From: Hordeum vulgare subsp. vulgare
Lineage: Eukaryota > Streptophyta > Magnoliopsida > Poales > Poaceae
Assembly: GCF_904849725.1 (NCBI RefSeq)
Contig: NC_058522.1
Span: 433,533,529 to 433,597,528, forward strand
Reading direction: 5' to 3'
Length of the DNA stretch: 64,000 nt
The first letter of the stretch is position 1; each line of letters opens with the position of its first letter. The position numbers and the translations under genes are program-made. Of the stretch, positions 13,889 through 24,802 are shown piece after piece. Below the pieces are notes generated by a model that was not told the DNA's origin, made no database searches, and saw nothing but the letters and a program-made list of their open reading frames with translations.

Positions 13889-14028
13889 CCAACAACAACA
13901 ATAAGCAAGCCTTTCAGTCCCAAACAAGTTGGGGTAGGCTAGAGTTGAAACCCATAAGATCTCGAAGCCAAGTCATAGCTCTGGAACGTGGATAGCTAAC
14001 TTCCACGCACCCCTGTGCATGGCTAAGT
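13889..14028 (-). mobile_element. 5'-truncated RTE-type LINE, with 15-bp target duplication
   Basis: Read on the minus strand, this is the last part of a plant RTE LINE. It includes the segment complementary to CCCAAACAAGTTGGGGTAGG and ends in a TTG-rich tail (AACAACAACAATAAG on the plus strand at 13891-13905). The 15-bp motif CAGCAACAATGTTTA occurs immediately on both sides (13874-13888 and 14029-14043) and is a clear target duplication. Only about 140 bp were inserted, the usual result of incomplete target-primed reverse transcription. Confidence 0.85.
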
Positions 14029-14043
14029 CAGCAACAATGTTTA

Positions 14044-15196
14044 GCATAGTTCCAAATATCTCCAATTTTAATAAAAGAATAAATCATTACACTGGAAACA
14101 CTGACAAACTTTCATGAAAACCTTGCTAATTTAAGAGGCCAGACATGTTTATTTGGAACTAATTATATAGCTACATGCAGGAAAACACCAGACAAAGGAA
14201 TCACTTCTAGTAAATGGGATTGACAAAGACTGCCAGAATAAAGCTGGTCAAGCCAACAGTGAATTAAAAAGCTCTTTGAAGTAACAAGGCATCACTGAAC
14301 TTAAGTCTTACACGGAATAAAGCAAGCATGTCAATCTACAATTGCAAAAGAACTGGACATGCCAATATGACCAACATTTACATAGAGTTGTGAAAACTTG
14401 CATATGTGAATAATTGAAACTTTGACCATGCGACATATCTGAAGGATCAAAAGGAGACTACCATAGCACACATTAGAGATGCAAAAGATGACAGCAACAA
14501 ATTGGCATCATGAATGAGACTACAGCGGTTAGGTGAGAACTTTAGATGTCAGCACCAGGAAAATAATCAGCGCACTCATGGAAGAGATGATTTCATCCAA
14601 AATCTTCTGTCAGAAAACAATGACATGGAGCGACCCTCTCACAAGGGCCTCAAGATGTGAATAGTTGAATTGCTGACCTCTTATACTAGTTAAAATTGAG
14701 ATAAAATACTTTACAGTATGTAGTTAGTCAGAAAAGGGGAAGTCTTTGGACTTGTCTTTCTAAAGGTTCGAAAACTCCTGAGCTGGTTTTTAACTGAAAT
14801 AATTTTCTAGTTCAGATGTTATCACCATTAAGGTAGCCGAATTACATTATAGTTATAACATGAAAGTTGTAGATATCTAAGCTGGTATCTTTTGCGTAAA
14901 TTCGATAAAACATACTAATAATTAAGGATAAAATAGCATGGAAGCATGGAAATAGAGAATTAAACCGCGTTTTGATGTAAGGAGCAGATATGGGTTTTCA
15001 AATTTTGTTGAGCGTTAAGTATGGAGATGGTAGAATATGCTTGTGTGATGATTTTCAAATAGTTTCTTAAGCGAGGTTTGCTCCACAGATCTGAGGAGTT
15101 CCAATGTGATGAATATTTCTTCAGTTGCTCGTAAGGGTTAAGACAGGTCCATGTTGGATAATAACCTTTGTCTGACTATTTTTGTGTAACGTTTGT
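14044..15196. other. Unassigned AT-rich sequence between two LINE remnants
   Basis: No open frame of note, no terminal repeats and no recognised family. It lies downstream of the ferredoxin gene and between two oppositely oriented RTE fragments. Confidence 0.35.
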
Positions 15197-15529
15197 AGCC
15201 CCAGTGCATAGCTGACAGCTAAAGCGTGTTGATAATGTCAAAAGAGGCCAGGGTAGACCAAACTTGACATGGGAAGAGTCTGTAAAGAGAGATCTGAAGG
15301 ATTGGAGCATCACCAAAGAACTAGCCATGGATAGGGTAGACCAAACTTGACATGGGAAGAGTCTGTAAAGAGAGATCTGAAGGATTGGAGCATCACCAAA
15401 GAACTAGCCATGGATAGGGGTGCATCCGTGCATGGAAGCTTGCTATCCATGTGCCAGAACCATGAGTTGGTCGTGAGATCTTATGGGTTTCACCTCTAGC
15501 CTACCCCAACTTGTTTGGGACTAAAGGCT

Positions 15530-15559
<30 letters not shown>
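15197..15559 (+). mobile_element. RTE-type LINE 3' end, with TTG tail and internal duplication
   Basis: The plus strand encodes a decayed RTE C-terminal segment. After the GRP-like region a frame reads PNLTWEESVKRDLKDW and then SITKELAMDR, a motif known at the end of plant RTE-clade polyproteins. The noncoding end carries CTACCCCAACTTGTTTGGGA and finishes in (TTG)n at 15530-15558, the microsatellite tail typical of RTE. An 83-bp tandem duplication (15250-15415) destroys the frame. No confident target duplication was found; the 5' limit is approximate. Confidence 0.82.
15250..15415 (+). repeat. 83-bp exact-looking tandem duplication inside the LINE
   Basis: The unit beginning AGGGTAGACCAAACTTGACA occurs at 15250-15332 and again at 15333-15415 with no difference seen. 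The unit length is not a multiple of three. The identity suggests a recent event. Confidence 0.92.
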
Positions 15560-15561
<2 letters not shown>

Positions 15562-16827
15562 TTCTTAGTACTTGTTCTTTATGTTCATGATATTTGCCAT
15601 GGTCATAATGATATGTTAATGTAGAAGTTTGTGTACTGCAAACACTCTACTTGCATTTCATATTTTCCACATCATCATAGTGACAAAGATATGATGACCT
15701 ACTTTGCATGGCACCTTGAAACTTTCAATGCTCAACAAGTAGATGTCAATGGATGTCTACTCAAGCGATACCTGTATACGAAATGCAGTGAGATGCAATG
15801 AGCAATTGAGCATGTGGACACATATGATCATCATTATTTGTGTTGGTGATAAGTTGCTATTTACAAACATTCGGTGTTGTGGTTTATGCATACCTGCTAA
15901 ATTTCTGTACTCACCTTTTGTTATTTCTATGTGTTTAGGTCACTCCTGAGGACAACATGCTGAAGATAAAGGAAGTAACACCCTCATCTTCGTCAGTTCA
16001 TGTTAAAAATATCTCACACGTCATTTTGCTGGGAACTTTGCCATTGACGATTGATTAGTTAGAAGCTATACCTTATCGTGCTTGCTAAATTGTTCGGTCG
16101 TAGAAGTTAAATATTAAGGATTTTATTACTTAACTAATTAATCGCTAGCAAGATTGAACTCTGTTGTGATACCTTTAGTGAGCCTACGGTAGCTCGTTAT
16201 TGTTATAGCTCCTTGGATTTATAGTTCAGTGTGTGGTTTTGTTATATGCAAACGATATTATATCAATATTTTGTGCTTATGTTTTCTAAGTGGTAGAAAG
16301 ACGGGGTATGAAAGTAGACTGGCAAAATTTATAGTTTTTTCGAGGCTTCATACTACTTATGAGTATGCGGTAGCATTGCTAAGTACGGTTGATAACTATG
16401 ATGTAGGAGTGCAAAACAGAACTACAAGGTAACAGAAGGAAAATCAAAGGAGAATGCGACAAAAATAAAGTCAGAACGTTAGGTAAATATAACAGCTGAT
16501 ACCACTTTGATACACACAAGCATTAGCTTACAAGGAAGATCTACAGTATATCATAATATAGAACGAAAAATAAACATGCAGTGATGGACAAAGTGATGGT
16601 AGATTTTTCCAAGTGCAAAGTTGGTAGCATTGCAATGGCAATGCATTTTCCAAGTGTTGTTTTGGCGAAGCAAGTTGACATTAATGGCCGTCTTGCCAAG
16701 GACTACAGATGGCCAAGGACTACAGAATATAAATGTTGAGGATACAGATACAACAAGATGAAAATAAAAAGAACTATATCTCATATTCTGCAAAACTGAG
16801 CAGGTATCCAACATACCCAGTGCTTAG
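15560..16827. other. Ferredoxin 3' flank, partly its 3' UTR
   Basis: The part next to 16827 is expected to be the 3' UTR of the ferredoxin gene, transcribed from the minus strand. The poly(A) site cannot be placed with confidence. Short open frames at 15743-15949 and 16229-16432 resemble nothing known. The rest shows no recognised feature. Confidence 0.4.
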
Positions 16828-19800
16828 TCAGTGTGGTTTCGGGACATGCCCATCAACAGCAAAGTTTCTGGTAGCTGCTGGCAGTGCTAATCTTATGCCA
16901 TCAAGTTCAGGGCTTGCAATTACTTGGCAACCAAGGCGAGATCTAAAACAATGAGACCATGTTAGATTAACTGGAGTAATGCATTTTGTACAATTCACAA
17001 AGAAAATAAGCATACGTCTCTGTAAGGCCAAAAGCAAGGTCCAGCATATCGTTTTCCTCATCTTCAGGATCTTCCAATTTGTTATAGTACTCTACGTCCT
17101 GTGAATAGAACTTTCTCATCAAACTGCACTTTGAACTGTCTCAACACACTGAAAACTTAGAAAGAATGTATGTAGAACTTCGTACCGTTACAATCACATG
17201 ACAGGTAGAACATGCAAGAGAGCCCTCACATGCTCCTGGTGATCATGACAAAAGAAGCAATTCAGATATATATGACAAAAAAGATAAGGGAAGTATGTCA
17301 TGTAATTAAGTCAACATGCAATAGAATTTAAACGAAAATTCTAACAGGATGCAGAATCAAAGGAGACGTACAATGACAGAAAGGTATCATGATATATCTA
17401 TACCTAATTCTGAACTTACATGTCAATGTAAGCTCCTTTAACTACTAAAAATACAGGTGATATTAAGTCCAACAGTCCAAGGAAGCACATGAAGCCAAGT
17501 ACAGGAGTGGAATTACTGCAGGATGCTCAAGTTTCAAACCAAAATTAGAAAAAAGGAGCACTGTAGAGGACCTTCAAGTTCTATGTCATTCTCATGAGCA
17601 GCTTCCAGCATTGACATCCCAATAGGAACATTAATAACTGTTTCATCGCCATCCTTATCAACAAATGTCACAGATATCCTGCAAAGTAAATTCCAGTCAT
17701 TGGTACTGATTGCCAAGGGTAGGACAAAGTCATATAAATTTAAGAACCAAAAGCATGTGCAACCCATCAGATATTAAGCAACAAATCAGCTAAGAGAAAA
17801 GGGCATGGAATCCTAACTTCAAGATTAAGTTCCTAATTAATCAATGGAAAATGTAACATATTCTGCACGCAAAACCAGAAAAATGGCAGAAGAAAAGGCT
17901 TTAGAATACAAAAAAATAAAGAAAAAAGGACACGCTCACAGGCGTGTTCGAGATAATAAAAACTCAAATAAGCTGTTAAGTGAAGCAGATAGACCTCATA
18001 AAGACCCTATGCATCAAAAAAGAGGCAGAACTGGTAAAATTGACACAAGTTCTCGCATGTCAGGATATCGTCATTTTATTGCCAAATTAATTTCATGCCC
18101 TAAATGCTGCATAGGTTCCATATACCGTATGAAATAGACACCTGTGAGGCCTGATTGTGTTAAAAATCAAAGGACCAAATATTACTCACATAGCATACTT
18201 GGCACAGAACTATGGCCAATTGGCCACAACAGGAGGGCATCCCAGGAGGAAGGAGCCCTTTCCGTAGGGGGTGGAGCTATTCCTAACTAAGGGATAAGGG
18301 TCCCAGGTATCTGTAAGATGGGATTTTGAATTCTTAAGAGTACCAAGGTAGTCACTTTCCATCCTTAGATTTGTAAGCCGGCTATATAATGCCTAGCCCT
18401 ATTCTTACAAAGCAAGCAAGATATCTCCCAATTACCTCTCATGATTGCGTAATTAATGGATAAGGATCTCAGTTATCTTTGGGTTTGGATTTCCCAGCAA
18501 TCTTTAAGTTTGGATCAAATCTCTTAAGGGTTCCCAAGATTGTTACTTTCCATACTTGGGTATGTAAGCAGGCTATATAATCCTAGCCCATTTCTTACCA
18601 ATCAACAAGAACTTATCCCAATTACCTCTCACACGATTGTAAGCAGTGCCTGTGTAGCATACTAGTCCCTTCAAGGGTGGTGTTGTAAGCAGGCTACATA
18701 ATGACTGGACCTTTTCTTATCAATCTGACAGTTCCTTCACAAGTGATCTTATGCCACAAAATGCAGGGGCATGGCAGGTAGTGTTGTATAGCGAGGATCA
18801 GTTACACCCGTGTACAATGCAGGAATGGACACAATGCAGCTTGGAGGAATGCTGCTTTTAAGGTGGAAGACAACAGCAACAGCCAGAGAGGAGCCCAACA
18901 ACCATGTTAAATCAGGTGGATGGCTTCTAGGAGGACAAATGTTACGCCATTTAAGTACTTCCAGGAATTCCAGGAATTTCCAAAATTATTTTTGGAACAG
19001 GAATTGAACTCAAAGGCTTATTTTTGGAACAGGAATTGAACTCAAAGGCCTCTTTACCATTCATAATAATTCAGTGAGTGGATCTACCAATTTTAAAAAA
19101 AAATGCTCTATCTTGTAGTCAGCCTGTGTGCCGGACATCATGTTGGCTGTTGGGTCATGTACAATGTGTTTTCTTCCCTATATTCTGTTGTATGTTTTGC
19201 TTGAAATGAAGCAGGTGGAATACCTGCCGTATCTATCTTTATCTTACTCCTGCACATTTTGGAGTTGGTGATGATGGCCCGCCTGCCATCCCACTTGTCC
19301 TCCATACAAGTGAGGTATCTCTATAGAGATTGATGCCACACGTAATGATATGATTTGATTTGTTTTGATTATTACTTCTGTAGCAATACCGGCTCATTCA
19401 GCTAGTTTTACATAACTCAATTCATTTTATTATTACTACTTCCCTAGCAATACAAGGGCATTTCACTAGTTTTATTTGCTTCTCTAATCAGCTGTCTCGT
19501 AGAGACACTACCCATGTGCAAAAGGGGCACAAGTGACGAAACATTTTTGTAACATCTGAATATTCTATTTTAGAAAATATACGAATGTCATGCCTCCAAA
19601 GGGATAACGGCATAAGTCCACATCAACCTGACACCAAGTGAAATGATGACAGAAGTCTGTTGCCAAATTATTAGCCAACAGTTCCAACCATCAAATGGTT
19701 TAGCAGCAAGGGCAAACATCAGTACATCACTATGAAGGATTAATTTACCAACCTAATGTGCTCTCTCCAATCCTTTCCAAATTAATAATTTCCATGCATA

Positions 19801-21648
19801 GCTTAAATTGGTAATATTTTCAAATTAGACATCTTATGTCCATCTATTTTGGCGGGTGTCCTTATATTCATGTAATCCTAGTCCATTCTAGCGCTCCAAC
19901 AGTTACAGTCTAACTGTATCATTGATTCACTGTTGAACTGGCTGTATTTAGTTAGTTGTCACAATTGGTAAGTAAGGTTTATTGTGTTAGTCTCACAGAG
20001 CCAATGAGCCATTAGAACTTTTATAAACAACTAAGAAATTCATCCAGGGACCATAGGGTTGCTTCCATGAGCTTTAGTTATTCTGAATCCTTAATGACCC
20101 AGAGATAGACCAGTAAATATGAATGTTAGTGTGACACAATAGTCTGTACTGCTAATTTGAAAATATTGACCATGCATGAAAACATTTTAGTATTTATGTT
20201 ACGCCCAACAGTATGTCAGTAACAGCTGACTGGTCAGGCATCAACAGTAAAAAGACTTACTTAGCTTTCGGCTGTTCGCTCCTGTCACTAACTTTAGCTT
20301 CTGTGGCGGAACATAGAGAATGATTACCCTGAAAAGAGTTCAATTTGTTATTTCATCTTTGAACTAAGTTATTCCAGTTTCTTTACATCATATTTTTCAT
20401 TTTAAATAAATTAAAAAAGTTAAGCAGATACGAGATCTGTACATCTGCACATCGTATGTAAACTATATAATGTCAACATTTTTAATGATTAAGAGTTCTC
20501 CAGGTTAACAGTACAGTTAGGATTGCTTGATGAACTTCCCTGCAACAAAAAAAATGCTTGAAGGCCTAGCAAATCGACAACTCCAGCAACCATGGATACT
20601 CCTTTGTATAAGTTGGCAGTAAAGGTAGACAAGTTAACAATGCAACTTTTGAGAGAGAGAGAGAGAGCTGACCACATAGTTCATACAAGCTCTAATTGGT
20701 TCTTCCTGATTCCTTGAATTTACTGACTTTTGACCTGATAATGTCAGAATAATTCAGTGGACATAGAGAAATGGAAGATGATCACAACAAACCGACAAGC
20801 ATGCCAGTTTAAAGAATGTATTCTCTTAAAAATTTACTGAAGGCACTAGTCAAAAATATCAGAGGGATCAAGGGTATTTAAGTCATGAAGGGATGACTTG
20901 GCCAGAAGAACTTCCGGAAAAAAATCCCAATGAACTTAGATACCAGGGTGTACCACAACCTTACTATTGTACGGTGCACTGGAGTTATCAGACATTAGAG
21001 GCACATATCAAGAATAACTAAACATACATTTCTTCCAAAATGTGGATCTAAACATAAAAGAGGAATAGCATGAATAGTATGGGTCACCTTAAAAAAACAC
21101 AAAACAAACATTACATTGTTATTCCAACGTTTAAGCTATGGAAATGTGAGCATGACTAGTGCCTCCTTGCCAACCACCAGATGTAGGATTAGCTCTGCGT
21201 GACCACAACCAACAGGTGCATCCCCTCGATGCAGCTGCTTCTGCTGCTTCATCAAAGCACCCTCACATTTGCTCCCGGATGTCGATCAACTCATCATCAG
21301 CCTGCCCATATCCACAAACTCGAACCTATGCACGCCATTGCATCCGAATGGCCTGGAATTAACACCCGGGGCCGTAGCACGCTGAGCCGAGCACAAATTT
21401 GACAGGGCACCCCGCCCCAGGTGACCACCAGGGAAACCAACGGGGTACTTCTGAGTAACTCGGTAATCAGAATCACGCACTCGCGGCCCCCCTAATCCTA
21501 ACCGAGACATCCTCCAAATAAAACAGCACCGCAGCAGAGGTGAATGAAATCGCGGAGTCGAGGGGCGACGGTGGAGTGGGGAGGAGAGCTCACCTAGCCT
21601 CGCCCGGCTCAGGGCGTGGGCGCCGAGGCGGGAGATCCTCGACAACAT
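16828..21648 (-). CDS. MFDX: Mitochondrial [2Fe-2S] ferredoxin (adrenodoxin-like), eight exons
   Basis: A complete plant mitochondrial ferredoxin, an electron carrier for Fe-S cluster assembly and biotin synthesis in the matrix. Exons read by me (minus strand): 21648-21594, 20734-20673, 20539-20510, 20328-20261, 17678-17572, 17235-17186, 17098-17016 and 16942-16828. All introns are GT-AG, phases agree, and the joined frame is 570 bases (189 residues plus TGA). The start MLSRISRLG begins an Arg/Ser-rich presequence. The frame is also open upstream to 21900, but homologues of this type start at the chosen Met. The ferredoxin domain runs from about residue 73 (ISVTFVDKDGDE) to the end (GHVPKPH). 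The cluster ligands are Cys110, Cys116, Cys119 and Cys157, spaced CX5CX2C-X37-C, as in adrenodoxin-type proteins. Exons 2 and 3 (residues 19-49) are the least certain because this linker is poorly conserved; the exon 3 donor (GTTAAC) and exon 5 donor (GTCCTC) are weak. Intron 4 is 2.6 kb and repeat-rich. Confidence 0.9.
18292..18726 (+). repeat. Tandem TATA-bearing repeats in ferredoxin intron 4
   Basis: Two diverged tandem copies (18292-18446 and 18458-18639) and part of a third (18679-18726) share the order GGATAAGG, CACTTTCCAT or ACTTTCCAT, GTAAGC(C/A)GGCTATATAAT, CCTAGCCC, TTCTTAC, and CCAATTACCTCTC. The TATA-like boxes lie at 18382-18390 and 18572-18580, with a mutated one (CTACATAAT) in the third copy. 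The arrangement, promoter then a short leader, resembles the LTR of a small TRIM-type element. No primer site or polypurine tract was found, so that assignment is only an inference. The repeats read on the strand opposite to the gene. Confidence 0.6.
18986..19049 (+). repeat. 32-bp tandem duplication in ferredoxin intron 4
   Basis: The unit TTATTTTTGGAACAGGAATT followed by GAACTCAAAGGC occurs at 18986-19017 and 19018-19049, identical by eye. Confidence 0.9.
20651..20667 (+). repeat. (GA)n microsatellite beside ferredoxin exon 2 donor
   Basis: GA is repeated for 17 bases. On the gene strand this is a CT tract that starts about 5 bases after the GTCAGC splice donor of exon 2 (exon end 20673). 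Confidence 0.9.
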
Positions 21649-21966
21649 CCTCGCCGGCGGGACAGAGCCGACACGGACGCAGCGGCGGCAGCAGATTCGG
21701 GGCGCGGGTTTGGGAGGATCAGCGGAGGAGGAAGAGGAGTTCCGCTTCGCTTGGGGAGGAAGTAGGGAGCGCGGGCCGAGCAACTGGGCCGGGAGGGTAG
21801 CCCAACTATGGAGACGGTCGCGAATCTTTTTAGTTGGGCCATTTCTCCAGCTTGTCGATAAAGCCACGCTACGCTGGAATCTTCTGAAACTGATCCTCAA
21901 AATACGGCAGCGATCTGATTTCAGGGAAATATGATGACAAAAAGCACACGGAAAAAGGAATAAAAA

Positions 21967-22039
21967 TGGAGACGCGGGGAATCGAACCCCGTGCCTCTCG
22001 CATGCGAAGCGAGCGCTCTACCATATGAGCTACGTCCCC
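21967..22039 (-). tRNA. tRNA-Ala (anticodon CGC)
   Basis: The minus strand folds into a full cloverleaf of 73 bases. The acceptor stem GGGGACG pairs with CGTCTCC, with a G3:U70 wobble, the identity mark of tRNA-Ala, and A as discriminator base. The anticodon loop is TTCGCAT between CTCGC and GCGAG, giving anticodon CGC for codon GCG. The T arm contains GGTTCGATTCC and the A box TAGCTCATATGGTAGAGC is intact. TTTTT follows directly as the Pol III terminator (plus strand 21962-21966 AAAAA). No intron is present. It lies about 320 bp upstream of the ferredoxin start codon on the same strand. Confidence 0.96.
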
Positions 22040-22166
22040 AAGATGCCATATGGGAGATCTGAAACGTAATATTCATTTCGACCAAGAGCTGAAAGGTTAG
22101 GTTCCATCTTCAAATGAGCAACAACTGATAACTTGTGCGGAAAAAGAGCGTGTGGTAAGACGAAAA
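22040..22166. other. Short spacer upstream of tRNA-Ala
   Basis: Upstream flank of the tRNA gene. No feature is recognised in it. Confidence 0.4.
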
Positions 22167-22224
22167 TGTATGTAGACTCCTAGTGAAATATCTTAAAAAG
22201 ACTTATATTTAGAAACGGAGGGAG
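22167..22224 (+). mobile_element. Stowaway MITE remnant (one end only)
   Basis: The segment runs from ATGTAGACTCCTAGTGAAAT to the terminal CGGAGGGAG, followed by TA at 22225. It matches the right end of the complete Stowaway at 49143-49295. The left terminal inverted repeat is absent. Confidence 0.8.
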
Positions 22225-22226
22225 TA

Positions 22227-22883
22227 GTTCGCAGAGTGATACTTCCTGCATGGAGCATTTCCCTTTCCCTCATGCGGACGGGAGAAACGTCCGACCAGCA
22301 GCTGCTCCCCAAGCTTCTATACCAACGCCGTACGTGGCAGCGTCGCGTGATCAACTGTTACGGTTCGATCGATGGAGCCTTGGTCCTAAAGCAAAGCACC
22401 ATCACTCCATCAGCAGCGCTGGTCCATTCCCATCTGTGGCTAAGTTAATCTCACTGCGGACAGGTCGCCCGATTCCCTCACATGCAGGCAGCAGGGGAGC
22501 AGCGGTGGGAAGGCGAGGCGCTGCCGGGCCCCGGAGGGTGGGGTGGCCAACCCCGGGCGGACACGGCGTGACCCTCCGGGCAGGAGACAGGTTCCAGAAA
22601 CGCCCATGGGTAGCGTGGCGTGGCGCGCGGCTGAGCCATCCGCGCAGCACACGATGGCCGTGCACTGCTCCCTCCAAGGGACAGCGCAGCAGATCAGCTC
22701 ATCAACATCAGCCCAACCCCCGCCGCAGCAACATTGGTTGTGGACGGAAATGGTACCGTTGCCACGGGACGGTGCGGCAAGTCATCATGGCACGCCGCGC
22801 GGAGCCGTGCCAGCGACCCCAAATATATATGATATGGCTCCCCAAATCTCGTGGAGTTCCTCCTGAATTTTCATCCAGGTTAA
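22227..22883. other. GC-rich intergenic sequence, no gene accepted
   Basis: A 290-codon open frame starts at 22250 on the plus strand and others overlap it on both strands. None resembles a known protein, and the long frame runs through the MITE at 22884, so it is treated as chance in GC-rich DNA. Confidence 0.45.
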
Positions 22884-22998
22884 GGCACTGTTCGGCAATG
22901 CTCCGCTCCGCGGAGCTTGGACCAGCTCTAAAACTTTTAACTGGACTCCACTCTGTTCCGGCGCGGAGTCGTGGAGCGGAGGGAATCGGAACGCCGGC
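22884..22998. mobile_element. Small Tourist-like (PIF/Harbinger) MITE
   Basis: The ends GGCACTGTTCGGCAATGCTC and, reversed, GCCGGCGTTCCGATTCCCTC are imperfect inverted repeats that share CTCCGCTCC next to them. TAA lies on both sides (22881-22883 and 22999-23001), the target duplication expected for Tourist elements. The length is 115 bp. Confidence 0.7.
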
Positions 22999-23001
22999 TA
23001 A

Positions 23002-24138
23002 GCAACGAAAGATGGTAAATATCCCGGTCCTGACGAAGAGTGGTGCCATGTCGTCGACATCGATCACCACACAAATTGATGGCCAGTCAAGCATCAACAG
23101 CCCCATCCGTTTGACCCTGTAGTACAAAGGAAGACGGCGACCCTGGAAAATTCAGACAGTGTCCCGGGGGTCTGACTGACACCAGGAATCCGACGAAGCA
23201 AATTATTGGTGCCGTTTCTGAACCAGCCCTAAGCACTGAATATTCACTATTTTCTCTCTCTCTCTCAAAGAAAAACTAGAGATTCACTTCGGTTTTAAAA
23301 AGACCATGCTGCTAAACTAGGCCTTAGCCATGCGTTACCCTCGTCAAGCTCCGTCATGATCTTCATTGAAAATCTTAACCAAAGCCCTCAACGACCCATC
23401 GATAAATATCCTAGCTCTCGTCGGCATATCATATGAGGTGCGCCGTGCTGTGCCGTGCCATCAGTATCACGAGCAAGTACACCCGCCGATCTGTCAAACA
23501 TCAAGAGGCCCATCCTTTTGACCCTAACCGTACAAAGAAGACTGAGCACAGTGAATCAGATAACCTTCACATCGGCCTGACACCACACTCGAATCAAGTC
23601 GAGCAAATTATTGGTGCCATTTCTTCAACTAGCCCAACCAACGGGATGCCTGACACTGACAATAATCAAAAGGAGTGGAGGTTCACTTAGCCATGCATTA
23701 TTGCAGACATATTTTACACTGCATGCATCAGCACATGCTGCCCGCGGGCCTTGTACAGACTACAGAACAGCAGGGGGAGAGCCTGACGGCCAGAGCTCAG
23801 CATCCCCTCTTCATCTACATCTACCACTGGTAGGATTTACACACGCTTCACATCTCGGTCTCATTCGCCTCAGGTGGTTGCACGTCGCCGGTTGCCTACT
23901 ACGAACTCTTCTCCTTCAGCTATCTACGCGGTGGCACACATCCTTGGCTACGAAAACTAGCACCAGCTCACGTGGAGTGGATGATGTTTAGTTTACAACG
24001 GAAGTAGTAGTACATAACTGATAGCATATACTACTGGGACAGGGTTCCATCTTCCGGTCATACGTAGTTTGCGGCTACTCTCGTTGTGCTCCTGCAGTTC
24101 TCCTCCGTCTTGTGGATCTGCTTCTTCTTTTTTCACGG
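23002..24138. other. DRM1/ARP 3' flank, partly its 3' UTR
   Basis: The part next to 24138 is expected to be the 3' UTR of the DRM1/ARP gene on the minus strand. There is a short CT tract near 23253-23268. Nothing else is recognised. Confidence 0.4.
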
Positions 24139-24784
24139 TTAGCGGTCCAGCGAACTGATCACCACCCTGCCAGACACACGGTTGGGAAGAATCAGATTTG
24201 TGGCTACCAGAGACCAGTGTCATGTTGGTTGGATCTGCTAGTTTCATCATGCGACGCGCTCAAAAACAATAGGGGATATTCGGTTTGAAGCCAACGCACC
24301 AGTCGTAGACGGTGGGGCTCCTGGGGGTGCCGGGGCTGGCGTCCGCCCCGTCGGCGGCCATCCTGCCTTTGCGGCGCAGCTTGCTCCAGCCCTCTCCCCT
24401 GGGTGTCGTTGCTGCAACCACAAGCAAGCATGTCAGCCACATCACGCCGGCCACGTCGTACGAGATAAAAATAGGAGGCAAAGGTGTTATTGTGCATAAG
24501 GAGGTACCTGTGCCGAAGGGGGAGTCGGGGACGCTGGCCGGGGACGAGGGCGCGGAGCCGGAGCCGGACTCGCTGCGCGGGGACGTCACGGACAGGGCCG
24601 GCGGGCGGAGGATGGTGATGCTCCGCGTCACGGCCGGCGCCGCAAGGTCGGCCGACGGCGCGGCGGTCGTGCCGGCCGCCGCGGAGGACGGGGAGAAGGA
24701 GGCGTACTTGCGGAGCCTGCCGAGGCCGTGGTCCGGCCGCGGCCCGGCCACCGTGTCGTCCCACAGCTGGTCCAGAAGCCCCAT
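24139..24784 (-). CDS. DRM1: Dormancy/auxin-associated protein (DRM1/ARP family)
   Basis: The protein starts MGLLDQLWDDTVAGPRPDHG and continues LGRLRK, the hallmark N-terminus of the auxin-repressed/dormancy-associated family. Near the C-terminus it has SPGTPRSPTVYDW, the second hallmark. Coding exons on the minus strand are 24784-24508, 24411-24300 and 24166-24139. Introns are GT-AG (donors GTACCT and GTGCGT), and the joined frame encodes 138 residues ending VVISSLDR. The middle is Ser/Pro/Ala-rich and low in complexity, as is usual for these small disordered proteins, whose biochemical role is not well known. They are expressed in dormant buds and under stress and repressed by auxin or sugar. 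If the second intron were retained, the protein would end differently (after YDW, CVGFKPN). The start is fixed by the family N-terminus. The symbol is a family name; the exact paralogue is not determined. Confidence 0.9.
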
Positions 24785-24802
24785 GGAACAGGATCCGGGA
24801 AC

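Noticed and set aside
21286..21900. 204-codon open frame on the minus strand as a gene of its own
   Set aside because: It contains ferredoxin exon 1 and then reads into intron 1. Only 21648-21594 is coding in the accepted model.
22250..23122. 290-codon open frame on the plus strand
   Set aside because: It runs through a Tourist-like MITE, is Arg/Pro/Ser-rich, overlaps open frames on the other strand and resembles nothing known.
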